Positions 45,414 through 53,350 of a stretch of DNA of 64,000 bases are shown here, one piece after another. The position numbers were made by a program, and so were the translations under genes. The stretch is from Rhizobiales bacterium 65-79 (GTDB lineage: Bacteria > Pseudomonadota > Alphaproteobacteria > Rhizobiales > Rhizobiaceae): the NCBI GenBank assembly GCA_001896885.1, contig MKRJ01000017.1:53523-117522 (forward strand), given 5' to 3'. Under the pieces are notes generated by a model that did not search any database, was not told the DNA's origin, and worked only from the letters and a program-made list of their open reading frames with translations. Positions within the stretch are counted from its first letter, which is position 1; every line of letters starts with the position of its first letter.

Positions 45414-46085
45414 CTACGGCCTCAGACCGGCCAGCGTCAGGTCGACGATGTGCTTCCTGTAGGAGTGGACGGATTTCGGATGGGTCAGGTCGCGGCCGAA
45501 AATGGCCGACATGGTCAGCCCGTTGGCGAAATAGAAGAACGTCATGCCGGCGATCGAGACGTAAAGCTCGAGCGGATCGACGCCGGCGCGGAAGACGCCC
45601 TCCTCGGCCCCCTTGCGCAAGGTCGCTGCGATCAGTTCGAGCAGCGGCGAATTGGTGCGCAGCGCCATTTCCGAGCCGCGAACATGGCGGGCGCCATGCG
45701 CGTTCTCATCCGCGAGCATGCGGATGAAGTCGCGATGCTCGTCGAGATAATCGAGCGAGAAGTCGATCAGGCGGGTCATCGCCTCGCGCGGCGGCAACGC
45801 GGTGAGATCGAGTTCGCGCTCGAGCGCCCGGATCTCGGCATAGGTCGCCTCCAGCGCGGCTTTATAGAGCTCGTCCTTGCTGCCGAAATAATAGTAGACA
45901 AGCTGCTTGTTGGCGCCGGCGCGCTGTGCGATGCGATCGACACGCCCGCCGTCGAGGCCCTTCTCGCCGAACTCGGCGCGGGCGGCGGCCAGGATCAGGG
46001 CCCGCGTCGCTTCCGGGTTTCGCTTTGCCTGCGCCCCTCCCTTGCCGGCCGGCCTGGCATCCATCGTCCCGCTCCTCGTCGTCAT
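45414..46085 (-). CDS. TetR-family transcriptional regulator, RutR-like
   Basis: 223 residues. The helix-turn-helix is around residues 48-67 (RVDRIAQRAGANKQLVYYYF), with an Arg/Lys-rich N-terminus. The C-terminal domain (ENAHGARHVRGSEMALRTNS, ANGLTMSAIFGRDLTHPKS) groups with RutR-like regulators. Its ATG overlaps the stop of the second TIM-barrel gene by four bases, so it is made from that transcript. Likely represses the units carrying operators 1 and 2 until a pathway metabolite binds. Confidence 0.9.
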   Translation of the reverse strand: MTTRSGTMDARPAGKGGAQAKRNPEATRALILAAARAEFGEKGLDGGRVDRIAQRAGANKQLVYYYFGSKDELYKAALEATYAEIRALERELDLTALPPREAMTRLIDFSLDYLDEHRDFIRMLADENAHGARHVRGSEMALRTNSPLLELIAATLRKGAEEGVFRAGVDPLELYVSIAGMTFFYFANGLTMSAIFGRDLTHPKSVHSYRKHIVDLTLAGLRP

Positions 46086-46942
46086 GCGGCCGGCGCGACC
46101 GCGCGCCGCGCGCCGGCGGACCGGCGCTCCATCAGGCCCCGCAGATATCCCGCCGCCCGCGCCGCGGCCGCCATCCCGTCCGGCTCATAGACGAACGGCT
46201 CCACCGCGGCGGTCCCGCTATATAAGCTGTCCTCCAGCGCGTCGAGGATCGGAGCGAAGGCGAGATCGCCCTCGCCCGGCCCGCGCCCGCTGGGATCGTT
46301 GAAGTGCACATGGCGAACCGCGCCGGCCTCGACGAAGCGGGAGAGTTCGGCGGCAACGTCGAAGCCGGCGCGCGCGGCGGCCGCGCAATCCAGCATCGTG
46401 GCGAGGCCGGGCGAGCCGACCGCGTCGATGATCGCGGCGGCCTCGCCGACGGAGTTGATGAAGTCGCTGTCTGAAGGCGCCAGCGGCTCGATGAGGTAGA
46501 GGACGCCCGCCCCGGCCGCCGCTTCGCCCATCGCCGCGAAATAGGCGGCGGCGCGGGCGCGGCCCTCTTCTTCCCGTCCAGGCTTCAGGCGCCGCTGCGC
46601 CGGCGATCCGTGGACGAGACAGGCGCCGCCCAGATCGGCACATAGGCCGACCAGGCGACGCCCGAAATCGAGCGTGCGTGCGGCCACAGCGGGATCGCCG
46701 CTGGTGATCGACAGGCCTTCGGGCGCCGCGAGCAGCCAATGCAGGCCGCTGATCGCGATCCCCTCCGCCGCAGCCGCGGTCCTGATTTCAGCCACGCGGG
46801 CCGGAGGGAAATCGGGCGGGTCGAACAGGGTGAAAGGCGCGATCTCCAGTCCGTCATAGCCGACCGCGCGAGCAAACGCGCACTGGCGAGGAAAATCGAG
46901 TTCGCGGATGACTTCGTTGCAGAGGCAGAGCGTCCGGACCAT
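46082..46942 (-). CDS. Sugar phosphate isomerase/epimerase family TIM barrel (second)
   Basis: 286 residues: MVRTLCLCNEVIRELDFPRQ, YDGLEIAPFTLFDPPDF, GLHWLLAAPEG, VLYLIEPLAPSDSDF, ATMLDCAAAARAGFD and HVHFNDPSGRGPGEGD are the barrel strands with Glu/Asp/His metal ligands. The ATG at 46942 is favoured by GGGGA seven bases upstream. First gene of a unit with the TetR gene. Distantly related to the other TIM barrel at 44447-45322. Confidence 0.85.
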   Translation of the reverse strand: MVRTLCLCNEVIRELDFPRQCAFARAVGYDGLEIAPFTLFDPPDFPPARVAEIRTAAAAEGIAISGLHWLLAAPEGLSITSGDPAVAARTLDFGRRLVGLCADLGGACLVHGSPAQRRLKPGREEEGRARAAAYFAAMGEAAAGAGVLYLIEPLAPSDSDFINSVGEAAAIIDAVGSPGLATMLDCAAAARAGFDVAAELSRFVEAGAVRHVHFNDPSGRGPGEGDLAFAPILDALEDSLYSGTAAVEPFVYEPDGMAAAARAAGYLRGLMERRSAGARRAVAPAA

Positions 46943-47085
46943 GCCAATCCCCATAGAACAACAGGGCACCTTATGCCAGACGGCGCGCGGGCGCGGCTCA
47001 ACGCGATGCTTCGAACCCCATGGACGAAAGCCCCGCCACAAAATAGCGTAAGGAGATTGTCGGCAACCATCTGTCCGGGACGGCC

Positions 47086-49812
47086 ATGGAGAAGAGCCTC
47101 CTAAAATACATATGGATGCATACCAAGGGCCTGCAGGCGTGGATCTTCGTCGTCATTCTGGTGTCCATGCCCTTTTACTTCTATTCCCTTGATTTACCTA
47201 AGAAAATCATCAACTATCCTATCCAGGGAAAAGGCTTCGATTCCGCCGCCGACACGCAGACATTCCTGCGCATCGCGCTTCCGTTTTCCGACCTCCTGAC
47301 AGGAAAGACCATCGTCCTCTTCCAGGGTTTCGAGTTGACGCGGCTGTCGCTTCTTGTCGCGCTCTGCGTCGTCTATTCGGCTCTGCTCGTCCTCAACGGG
47401 TGGTTCAAGCTCTACATCAACACCTACAAGGGGATTACCGGCGAGCGCGTCCTCAGGCGGATCCGCTACGAGATGATCGACCGCGTCCTGCGGTTTCCCG
47501 TCCCCCATGCCCGGCAGGCCAAGCCCTCGGAAATAGCCGGCATCATCAAGGATGAGGTGGACCCGCTCTCGGACTTCATCGGCGATTCCTATTCGGCCCC
47601 GCTGTTCCTTGCCGGCCAGGCGCTGACGGCGCTGATCTTCCTCTTCCTGCAGAGTTCCTTTTTCGGGTTGCTCACCCTTGCCATCATCGGCCTCCAGGTG
47701 TGGGTCGTTCCGCGCCTCCGGCGGCGGCTGCTCGAACTGGGCAGGGACCGGCAATTGACGGCGCGCCAGATGGCGGGGCGGATCGGCGAGGTCCTGCAGG
47801 GCATCGACGACGTGCATCTCAACGATACGTCGAACTTCGTGCGCGCGGATTTTTCCGACCGGCTCGGCAAGATCTTCTTCATCCGGCTCGAACTCTTCAA
47901 GCGCAAGTTCTCGGTCAAGTTCCTGAACAATCTGCTCATGCAGCTGCTGTCGGTCCTGTTCTACCTGATCGGGGGCTATTTCGTGGTTACGGGACGGATC
48001 GAGATCGGCGGGCTGGTCGCCTCGATCGCCGCCTACAAGGACCTGCCGACGCCTGTGAAGGGACTGATCGACTGGGACCAGCAACGGCTGATGGCACAGA
48101 TCCGCTATGCCCACGCGATCGAGGAATTCAGCCGCGACGACCTCCTGCCGGCGCAGTTGCAGGCGCATGACGGCCCCGCCGGCCGGATCGAAAAGGGCTT
48201 CGATTTCCGCAACGTCGCGTCGCACGAGCCCGGCGCGGCGACGCGCGCGGACGGCTTCACGGCCCATATCGGCGCGGAAGAAAGGGTCGCCGTGCTCGCC
48301 GAGCCTCCGGAGAACGGGGTGCGGCTCCTGGAGGCCGTCGGCCGCCTCGCTGCCCCGGCCGGCGGCCAGATTCTCCTCGACGGCCGCGAGATGAAGGATC
48401 TGCCGGAGGCCTTCACCGGGCGCGCGATCGGCTATGTCGACAGCACGACGTTCCTGCCCACGGGAACGGTGGAGGATCTCCTCGTCGAAGTCCTCAGGAA
48501 CAGGCCCATCGCCGAGGCCGCGATACCGCCGGCCGAGCGCGCCTCGGCGGCCCAGCGCCTGAGCGAGGCGCAGCGGTCCGGCAATTTCGAGTTCGAGCCT
48601 TCGGCCGACTGGATCGACCGCGGCAGGATTGCGGGCGACGGCGGGACGGACCTCGCGGGCCACATGCAATCGGTGGCGCGGATGGCGGGCCTGAGCGGCG
48701 ACATCCGCGACATCGGGCTCGCAAGCCACATCCGCCCCGATGCGCTTGCCCGCATCCAGCCGCTCATCGGGCCGGCGCGCACGCTGCTGCGCGAGAAACT
48801 GGCGGCGGCGGGGCTGGAGAACCTCGTCGAGCAGTTCCACTACGACCGCTACAACATGCAGGCCTCGGTCGCCGAGAACATCCTGTTCGGCATGCCGATC
48901 GACCCCGCCTTCGCGCCGCAAGTCCTTGCGCGCAATCCGCTGGTGAAGGACCTGCTGCGCGAAACTGGCCTGAGGAACCTGCTTCTGGCGCTCGGGATCG
49001 ACGCCGCAAGGACGTTCCGGGAGATGTTCGCCGACCTGCCTTCGACCAGCGCCCTCTTCGGCCAGGCCGCGGGAACGACGCCCGAGCAGATCGACAAGCT
49101 CCGGGCGATCCTCGACCGTATCGACCAGATGGGGATCGGCGCGGTTTCGCCGGAGGACGAGGATGCGCTGGTGACCCTGTCGATGGACTATATCGAGCCG
49201 CGCGACCGTTTCGGCATCCTGCATGAAGAGGTCAAGGAAAAGGTCGTCGAGACCCGCCGGCGCCTGCGCGAGAAACTGAAGAGCCAGCCGGAAGAAAAGG
49301 TCCGCTTCAACGACTACGACATCTACAATCCCTCGCTGACGATAGCGGACAACATCCTGTTCGGCAGGATCGAGACAAACCTGGTCGGCGGGCGCGCCCG
49401 CATCATGGCGGCGCTGGCGGCGGTCCTGGCGGAACTCGACATCTCCAGCCTGCCCTTCGAGGCGGGCCTCGCCTTCTATATCGGCCCCGGCGGGCGCGGC
49501 CTCTCCGAGGCGCAGCGGCAGAAATTGCGGCTGGCGCGCGCATTGATGAAGAAACCGGACTTCCTGATCCTGAACCGGGCCCTGGCGTCGCTGCCCGGCC
49601 GCGAACAGCAGGCGATCCTGGAGGCCGTGCTGTCGGACGCGCAGAACCCGGCGGGCAGCAAGCCGGGCATCCTGTGCACACCGGCCGATCCGGCGCTCGC
49701 CGCGCTGTTCGACCGCGTGCTCCTGCTGCGGCACGGCCGCATCGTCGCGGACGCCCCGCCCGACAGCCTTCGAGACGCGAACCCCGACCTTGCCGGACTT
49801 GTCGAAAGCTGA
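47086..49812 (+). CDS. ABC-exporter-like protein with degenerate nucleotide-binding domain
   Basis: 908 residues. Residues 1-350 look like an exporter transmembrane domain: helices near 17-33, 88-105, 172-210 and 283-302, with GITGERVLRRIRYEMIDRVL as the first intracellular helix. Residues 370-908 keep the order of an ABC domain, but every catalytic motif is changed. Walker A is LAEPPENGV (404-412), the signature LSEAQRQKLRLARAL (806-820), Walker B FLILNRALASL (826-836) with Asn-Arg for Asp-Glu, and the switch His is absent (CTPADPAL). A 300-residue insert holds two Q-loop-like copies, SVAENILFG (594-602) and TIADNILFG (752-760). ATP hydrolysis is therefore unlikely. It is followed by a cyclic-nucleotide-binding protein and an adenylate cyclase. 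Confidence 0.8.
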   Translation: MEKSLLKYIWMHTKGLQAWIFVVILVSMPFYFYSLDLPKKIINYPIQGKGFDSAADTQTFLRIALPFSDLLTGKTIVLFQGFELTRLSLLVALCVVYSALLVLNGWFKLYINTYKGITGERVLRRIRYEMIDRVLRFPVPHARQAKPSEIAGIIKDEVDPLSDFIGDSYSAPLFLAGQALTALIFLFLQSSFFGLLTLAIIGLQVWVVPRLRRRLLELGRDRQLTARQMAGRIGEVLQGIDDVHLNDTSNFVRADFSDRLGKIFFIRLELFKRKFSVKFLNNLLMQLLSVLFYLIGGYFVVTGRIEIGGLVASIAAYKDLPTPVKGLIDWDQQRLMAQIRYAHAIEEFSRDDLLPAQLQAHDGPAGRIEKGFDFRNVASHEPGAATRADGFTAHIGAEERVAVLAEPPENGVRLLEAVGRLAAPAGGQILLDGREMKDLPEAFTGRAIGYVDSTTFLPTGTVEDLLVEVLRNRPIAEAAIPPAERASAAQRLSEAQRSGNFEFEPSADWIDRGRIAGDGGTDLAGHMQSVARMAGLSGDIRDIGLASHIRPDALARIQPLIGPARTLLREKLAAAGLENLVEQFHYDRYNMQASVAENILFGMPIDPAFAPQVLARNPLVKDLLRETGLRNLLLALGIDAARTFREMFADLPSTSALFGQAAGTTPEQIDKLRAILDRIDQMGIGAVSPEDEDALVTLSMDYIEPRDRFGILHEEVKEKVVETRRRLREKLKSQPEEKVRFNDYDIYNPSLTIADNILFGRIETNLVGGRARIMAALAAVLAELDISSLPFEAGLAFYIGPGGRGLSEAQRQKLRLARALMKKPDFLILNRALASLPGREQQAILEAVLSDAQNPAGSKPGILCTPADPALAALFDRVLLLRHGRIVADAPPDSLRDANPDLAGLVES

Positions 49813-49854
49813 AGGACCGTCGATGGTTCCGCGGCAAGATTCACGGAGTGCAGG

Positions 49855-50316
49855 ATGACATCCCTCGACCAGGAAGTGGCGCTTCTGCGCAGCGTGCCGT
49901 TCTTCTCGTCGATCGAGGCCGGCAAGTTGAAGCTTCTCGCCTATTCCTCGGAGAAGCTCGGCTTCGAGGACGGCGAGGACGTGTTCCGCCAGGGCTCGAC
50001 CGATGGAGACGCCTACTTCATCCTGCAAGGGTCGGTCGACGTGCTGACCGAAAGGAACGGCCACGAAGTCAAGGTGGCGCACCTGCCGCAACATGCGCTG
50101 TTCGGCGAGATCTCCGCATTTTGCGACATTCCCCGCACCGCCACGGTGCGGGCACGGGGCCACCTGCTCGCGCTCAGGATACCCAAGGAGAATTTCCTCA
50201 ACCTGATCGCGGATTCGCCGGGGGTCGCCTTGCAGATCATACGGGTCCTGGCGCTGCGCGTCGCCGCCACGACGAACGATCTCGTGGCGGCGCTGGAAGC
50301 GCGAGACGGAAATTGA
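49855..50316 (+). CDS. Stand-alone cyclic-nucleotide-binding domain protein
   Basis: 153 residues consisting of one CAP-type cNMP-binding domain with no DNA-binding helix-turn-helix. The phosphate-binding cassette FGEISAFCDIPRTATVRA (83-100) has the Glu (E85) and Arg (R94) that contact cyclic-nucleotide ribose and phosphate, so binding is credible. The last 30 residues form a helix (LQIIRVLALRVAATTNDLVA). It lies 42 bases after the degenerate ABC gene and 143 before a cyclase gene. Probably a cAMP-responsive partner of one of those proteins. Confidence 0.88.
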   Translation: MTSLDQEVALLRSVPFFSSIEAGKLKLLAYSSEKLGFEDGEDVFRQGSTDGDAYFILQGSVDVLTERNGHEVKVAHLPQHALFGEISAFCDIPRTATVRARGHLLALRIPKENFLNLIADSPGVALQIIRVLALRVAATTNDLVAALEARDGN

Positions 50317-50459
50317 CGAGCCGGCCCGACGAGGCCGCGCCATAGGCATTTCGGCCGGAACACGAAGGCTTGTGCCGGTTCCGCCCTCTCCATGATGACA
50401 GGCAGGGAAGGACGGCGTAATCTACCCGCCATGCCTGTTCGTCGGCCCGGAGACGGCGC

Positions 50460-51869
50460 GTGAGCGAAGCGACAGACCTGATCGCGATCCTGCGGCAATC
50501 CGCGAACGAAAAGGTGACCGCCGCGATCGAACGCCTCATCGCCGACGCGCCGGACCATCATCTGTGCCGCATCAACGTCCTCGCCTTCGCCGAAAGGAAC
50601 GGCTTCGACGAGGAACAGGTCATCGCCGCGTTCCTCCATGCCGCCTCGATCGGCCTTTTCGACATTTCCTGGAACGTGCTCTGCCCCGGCTGCGGCGGCG
50701 TGCTCGATACCAACGCCACGCTGAAGACGATGCAACAGGAAGAGTATTTCTGCACGCTTTGCGCCGCGGGATACGAGCCGACGCTCGACGAGATGGTCGA
50801 GGTCACGTTCACCGTCCGGCCGCGCGTCCGCAGGATCGGCGCCCACAGCCCCGAGGAACTGTCCCCGGCCGAATATTTCCGGCAGGTCTATTGGGGCTCG
50901 GGCGTCGACCTACCGGAAGAAGGATATGCCGAACTGGTCGACGAGTTCGTCGTCGACGCGGTCGAATTGCCCGCCGGCGAGAAGGCGATCCTCTCCATCC
51001 AGCTCCCCGAGGGACCCGCGGTCGTCTTCGAGCCGGTGACGCATGCGGTGCAGTTCCTGGACGTGAAGGGCGAGCCGACCCGCGAGCGACAGAACCTCCT
51101 GATGATCATCGACCGCGAGCATCCGCATAGCCAGACGATGGCGTTCCGTCCCGGCCCGATCCGGATGTCCATCGAAAACAGGACGGATGGCCGCGTATTG
51201 CCTTCCGTCTGCATTGTCGGCGAGGCGCTGCACCGGATGCTCGGCAAGCGCCGGCCGTTCCTGACAGCCAAGCGCCTGCTGACCAACCAGACGTTCCGCG
51301 ACCTCCATCGGACCGACACGCTGGAGATCGACCAGCGCCTGAAGATCACCAGCCTCACCTTCCTTTTCACCGATCTGCGCGGTTCCACGGAACTATACGA
51401 GCGGGTCGGCGACCTCGCCGCCTTCGATCTCGTGCGCGCCCATTTCAGCGCGCTGAACGAGATCGTCGCGGCGGAAGCGGGTGCGGTCGTGAAGACGATC
51501 GGCGACGCCGTCATGGCGACGTTTCCCACTCCCCACAGGGCGGTGGCAGCGGCGCTCAGGATGCGCGAGGCCATGCGCCGGCTGAACGAGGCGAGAGGCA
51601 GCGAGGACCTTCTCCTGAAGATCGGCATCCACGAGGGACCGTGCATTGCCGTCTCCATGAACGAGAGGCAGGACTATTTCGGCCAGACGGTCAACATCGC
51701 CTCGCGCGTGCAGGGCCTCGCCACTTCGCAATCGATCTTCGCCACGAACGCGGTGGTCGGCGATGCGCAGGCCGCAAAGGTGCTCGACGCGGCCAAGCTG
51801 ACGCCGATCTCGCAGGAGGCGATGCTGCGCGGGATCGCAGGCGAGATGTCGCTCTACGTCATTCCGTGA
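50460..51869 (+). CDS. Class III adenylate cyclase with Cys4 N-terminal region
   Basis: 469 residues, GTG start. Residues 75-78 (CPGC) and 98-101 (CTLC) form a zinc-ribbon-like Cys4 site in an N-terminal region resembling DUF5939. The catalytic domain (about 298-430) is complete: metal Asp in FLFTDLRGST (D305) and GDAV (D349), K345 and D405 as the adenine-selecting pair, and N412/R416 in VNIASR. It should therefore make cAMP. Soluble; no membrane helices. Third gene of the ABC/cNMP/cyclase cluster. Confidence 0.9.
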   Translation: MSEATDLIAILRQSANEKVTAAIERLIADAPDHHLCRINVLAFAERNGFDEEQVIAAFLHAASIGLFDISWNVLCPGCGGVLDTNATLKTMQQEEYFCTLCAAGYEPTLDEMVEVTFTVRPRVRRIGAHSPEELSPAEYFRQVYWGSGVDLPEEGYAELVDEFVVDAVELPAGEKAILSIQLPEGPAVVFEPVTHAVQFLDVKGEPTRERQNLLMIIDREHPHSQTMAFRPGPIRMSIENRTDGRVLPSVCIVGEALHRMLGKRRPFLTAKRLLTNQTFRDLHRTDTLEIDQRLKITSLTFLFTDLRGSTELYERVGDLAAFDLVRAHFSALNEIVAAEAGAVVKTIGDAVMATFPTPHRAVAAALRMREAMRRLNEARGSEDLLLKIGIHEGPCIAVSMNERQDYFGQTVNIASRVQGLATSQSIFATNAVVGDAQAAKVLDAAKLTPISQEAMLRGIAGEMSLYVIP

Positions 51870-51888
51870 GCCGGTCTGGCCGTCGAAT

Positions 51889-52836
51889 TCAGCCGATCGG
51901 CCTGTCGGCCGTGGCGGCCCGTCCCGGCGCCATGGTCGGCGAGACGATGGCCTCGGCTGCGGTGCGCCGCCGCGAGACCTTCCGTTCGCGGTAGAGCGTA
52001 TAGATGCCCGAACCGACGATGATGGCCCCGCCGACGATCATATAGACGTCCGGCACATTGCCGAACACCAGGAACCCCATCGCGAAGGCCCACAGAAGAG
52101 TGGAGTAGCGGAACGGAGCCACCGCCGAGACCTCGCCGGTGCGCATCGCCTTGATGATGAAGATGAAACCGACCAGCATGAAGCAGGCGCATGCGCAAAG
52201 CAGGCCGGCAAGGCCAGGCGTCATCGGCGTCCAGCCACCCATCGGTATCATGAGGAGCAATCCGCAAAGCGTGATGCAGGTCGCCATCACGGCGGTGACG
52301 AAAAGCGTCGGGATCTCGTGCGGGATGCGGCGGGTGGCAAGATCGCGCACGGCACAGAAGGCGACGCAGAGGAGCACGAGCAGCGAAAAGGCATCGAAGC
52401 CCTCGGTGCCCGGCCTGACGATGATCAGCGTCCCGCAAAAGCCGATCGCGATCGCCAGCCAGCGGCGCCAGCCGACGCTCTCGCCGAGGAAGAGGGCCGC
52501 TCCCATCGTCACCGCCAGCGGCAGGGCCTGGAAGATGGCGGCGACGTTGGGCAGCGGCAGATGCGCCAGCGCGATGAGATAGGTCACCGTGCCGCCGATC
52601 TCGCCGACCATCCTCACCCAGACCATGGGATGGAGGAAGCTCCTAACATTCCCCAGCGCGTTTTGCCGCCAGGCGAGCAGCATGATCAGCAGGGTCGCGA
52701 ACACGCCGCGAACGAACAGGACCTGGCCGACATTCATCGACTCGGAGGCGTACTTCGTGATCGTGTCGTTCATGGTGAAGGCTGCCATGGACAGCACCAT
52801 GAACAGCGAAGCACGCTGGTTGTCGGAGGTGAACAC
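51889..52836 (-). CDS. EamA/DMT-family transporter
   Basis: 315 residues with ten hydrophobic segments in two EamA repeats (FTMNDTITKYASESMNVGQV, LPNVAAIFQALPLAVTMGAA, GEVSAVAPFRYSTLLWAFAM). A likely metabolite exporter of unknown substrate. The GTG at 52836 gives a family-like N-terminus, but it lacks a clear ribosome site; an ATG at 52800 is an alternative. It converges on the cyclase gene. Confidence 0.88.
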   Translation of the reverse strand: MFTSDNQRASLFMVLSMAAFTMNDTITKYASESMNVGQVLFVRGVFATLLIMLLAWRQNALGNVRSFLHPMVWVRMVGEIGGTVTYLIALAHLPLPNVAAIFQALPLAVTMGAALFLGESVGWRRWLAIAIGFCGTLIIVRPGTEGFDAFSLLVLLCVAFCAVRDLATRRIPHEIPTLFVTAVMATCITLCGLLLMIPMGGWTPMTPGLAGLLCACACFMLVGFIFIIKAMRTGEVSAVAPFRYSTLLWAFAMGFLVFGNVPDVYMIVGGAIIVGSGIYTLYRERKVSRRRTAAEAIVSPTMAPGRAATADRPIG

Positions 52837-53350
52837 CTGGCTGCCCCACAGGGGTTGTCATCCGCCGCTCTAGCAATCCGCCGGGCGATGACAATACCCA
52901 TTCCGTTGGGCCAGCACGGGAACGCAGCCGTTTCGATACCATAACATGGCGGGCGAAGCCCCTCCAAGGAATCGCTATGGCATCGCGGCAAGGAAGGGCC
53001 AGGGCTTGTTCGCTCTGCCGTTCAAGCGGCGTTTTGTCGCACCTTTATGTCCCGCCTCTCGTCCGCCCACGCGGAATCCAACAAAATCAGACACTAACTT
53101 GACTTCTTCAGACAACTTTTCCCTGGCGACCGCAACACCTTAGAATCATTATAAATCATTGTGGTTGAAGCGCTTTCTCCCGCGCCTTAGAAGCTGGCCG
53201 TCAGTTCAGGCGGGCGCCAGCCGGGCGCTCGCACGACGTTGCGACCGCGAATGACATGAAGGCCCTCAGGATCCACACGCTCCATTCCGCCATGCGGCAA
53301 GGTTCCGGAAACGGCCGTCGGCGGTGTGGCCCACGCATGGGGGCCCGCTG
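52837..53350. promoter_or_regulatory. Gene-free spacer carrying an Irr-type ICE box before efeU
   Basis: This 514-base spacer between the divergent EamA and efeU genes has no supported gene. At 53140-53154 it contains TTAGAA-TCA-TTATAA, one mismatch from the symmetric rhizobial Irr box core TTAGAA-N3-TTCTAA. It is about 195 bases before efeU. Irr acts when heme or iron is low, consistent with iron uptake genes downstream. The region around 53090-53165 is much AT-richer than the surroundings. Confidence 0.6.

Noticed and set aside
47194..50349. A 1051-codon open frame antisense to the degenerate ABC gene
   Set aside because: It is rich in Arg, Gly, Asp and Gln with no recognisable domain, and it mirrors the codon pattern of the plus-strand genes. 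Open antisense frames of this kind are normal at this GC content.
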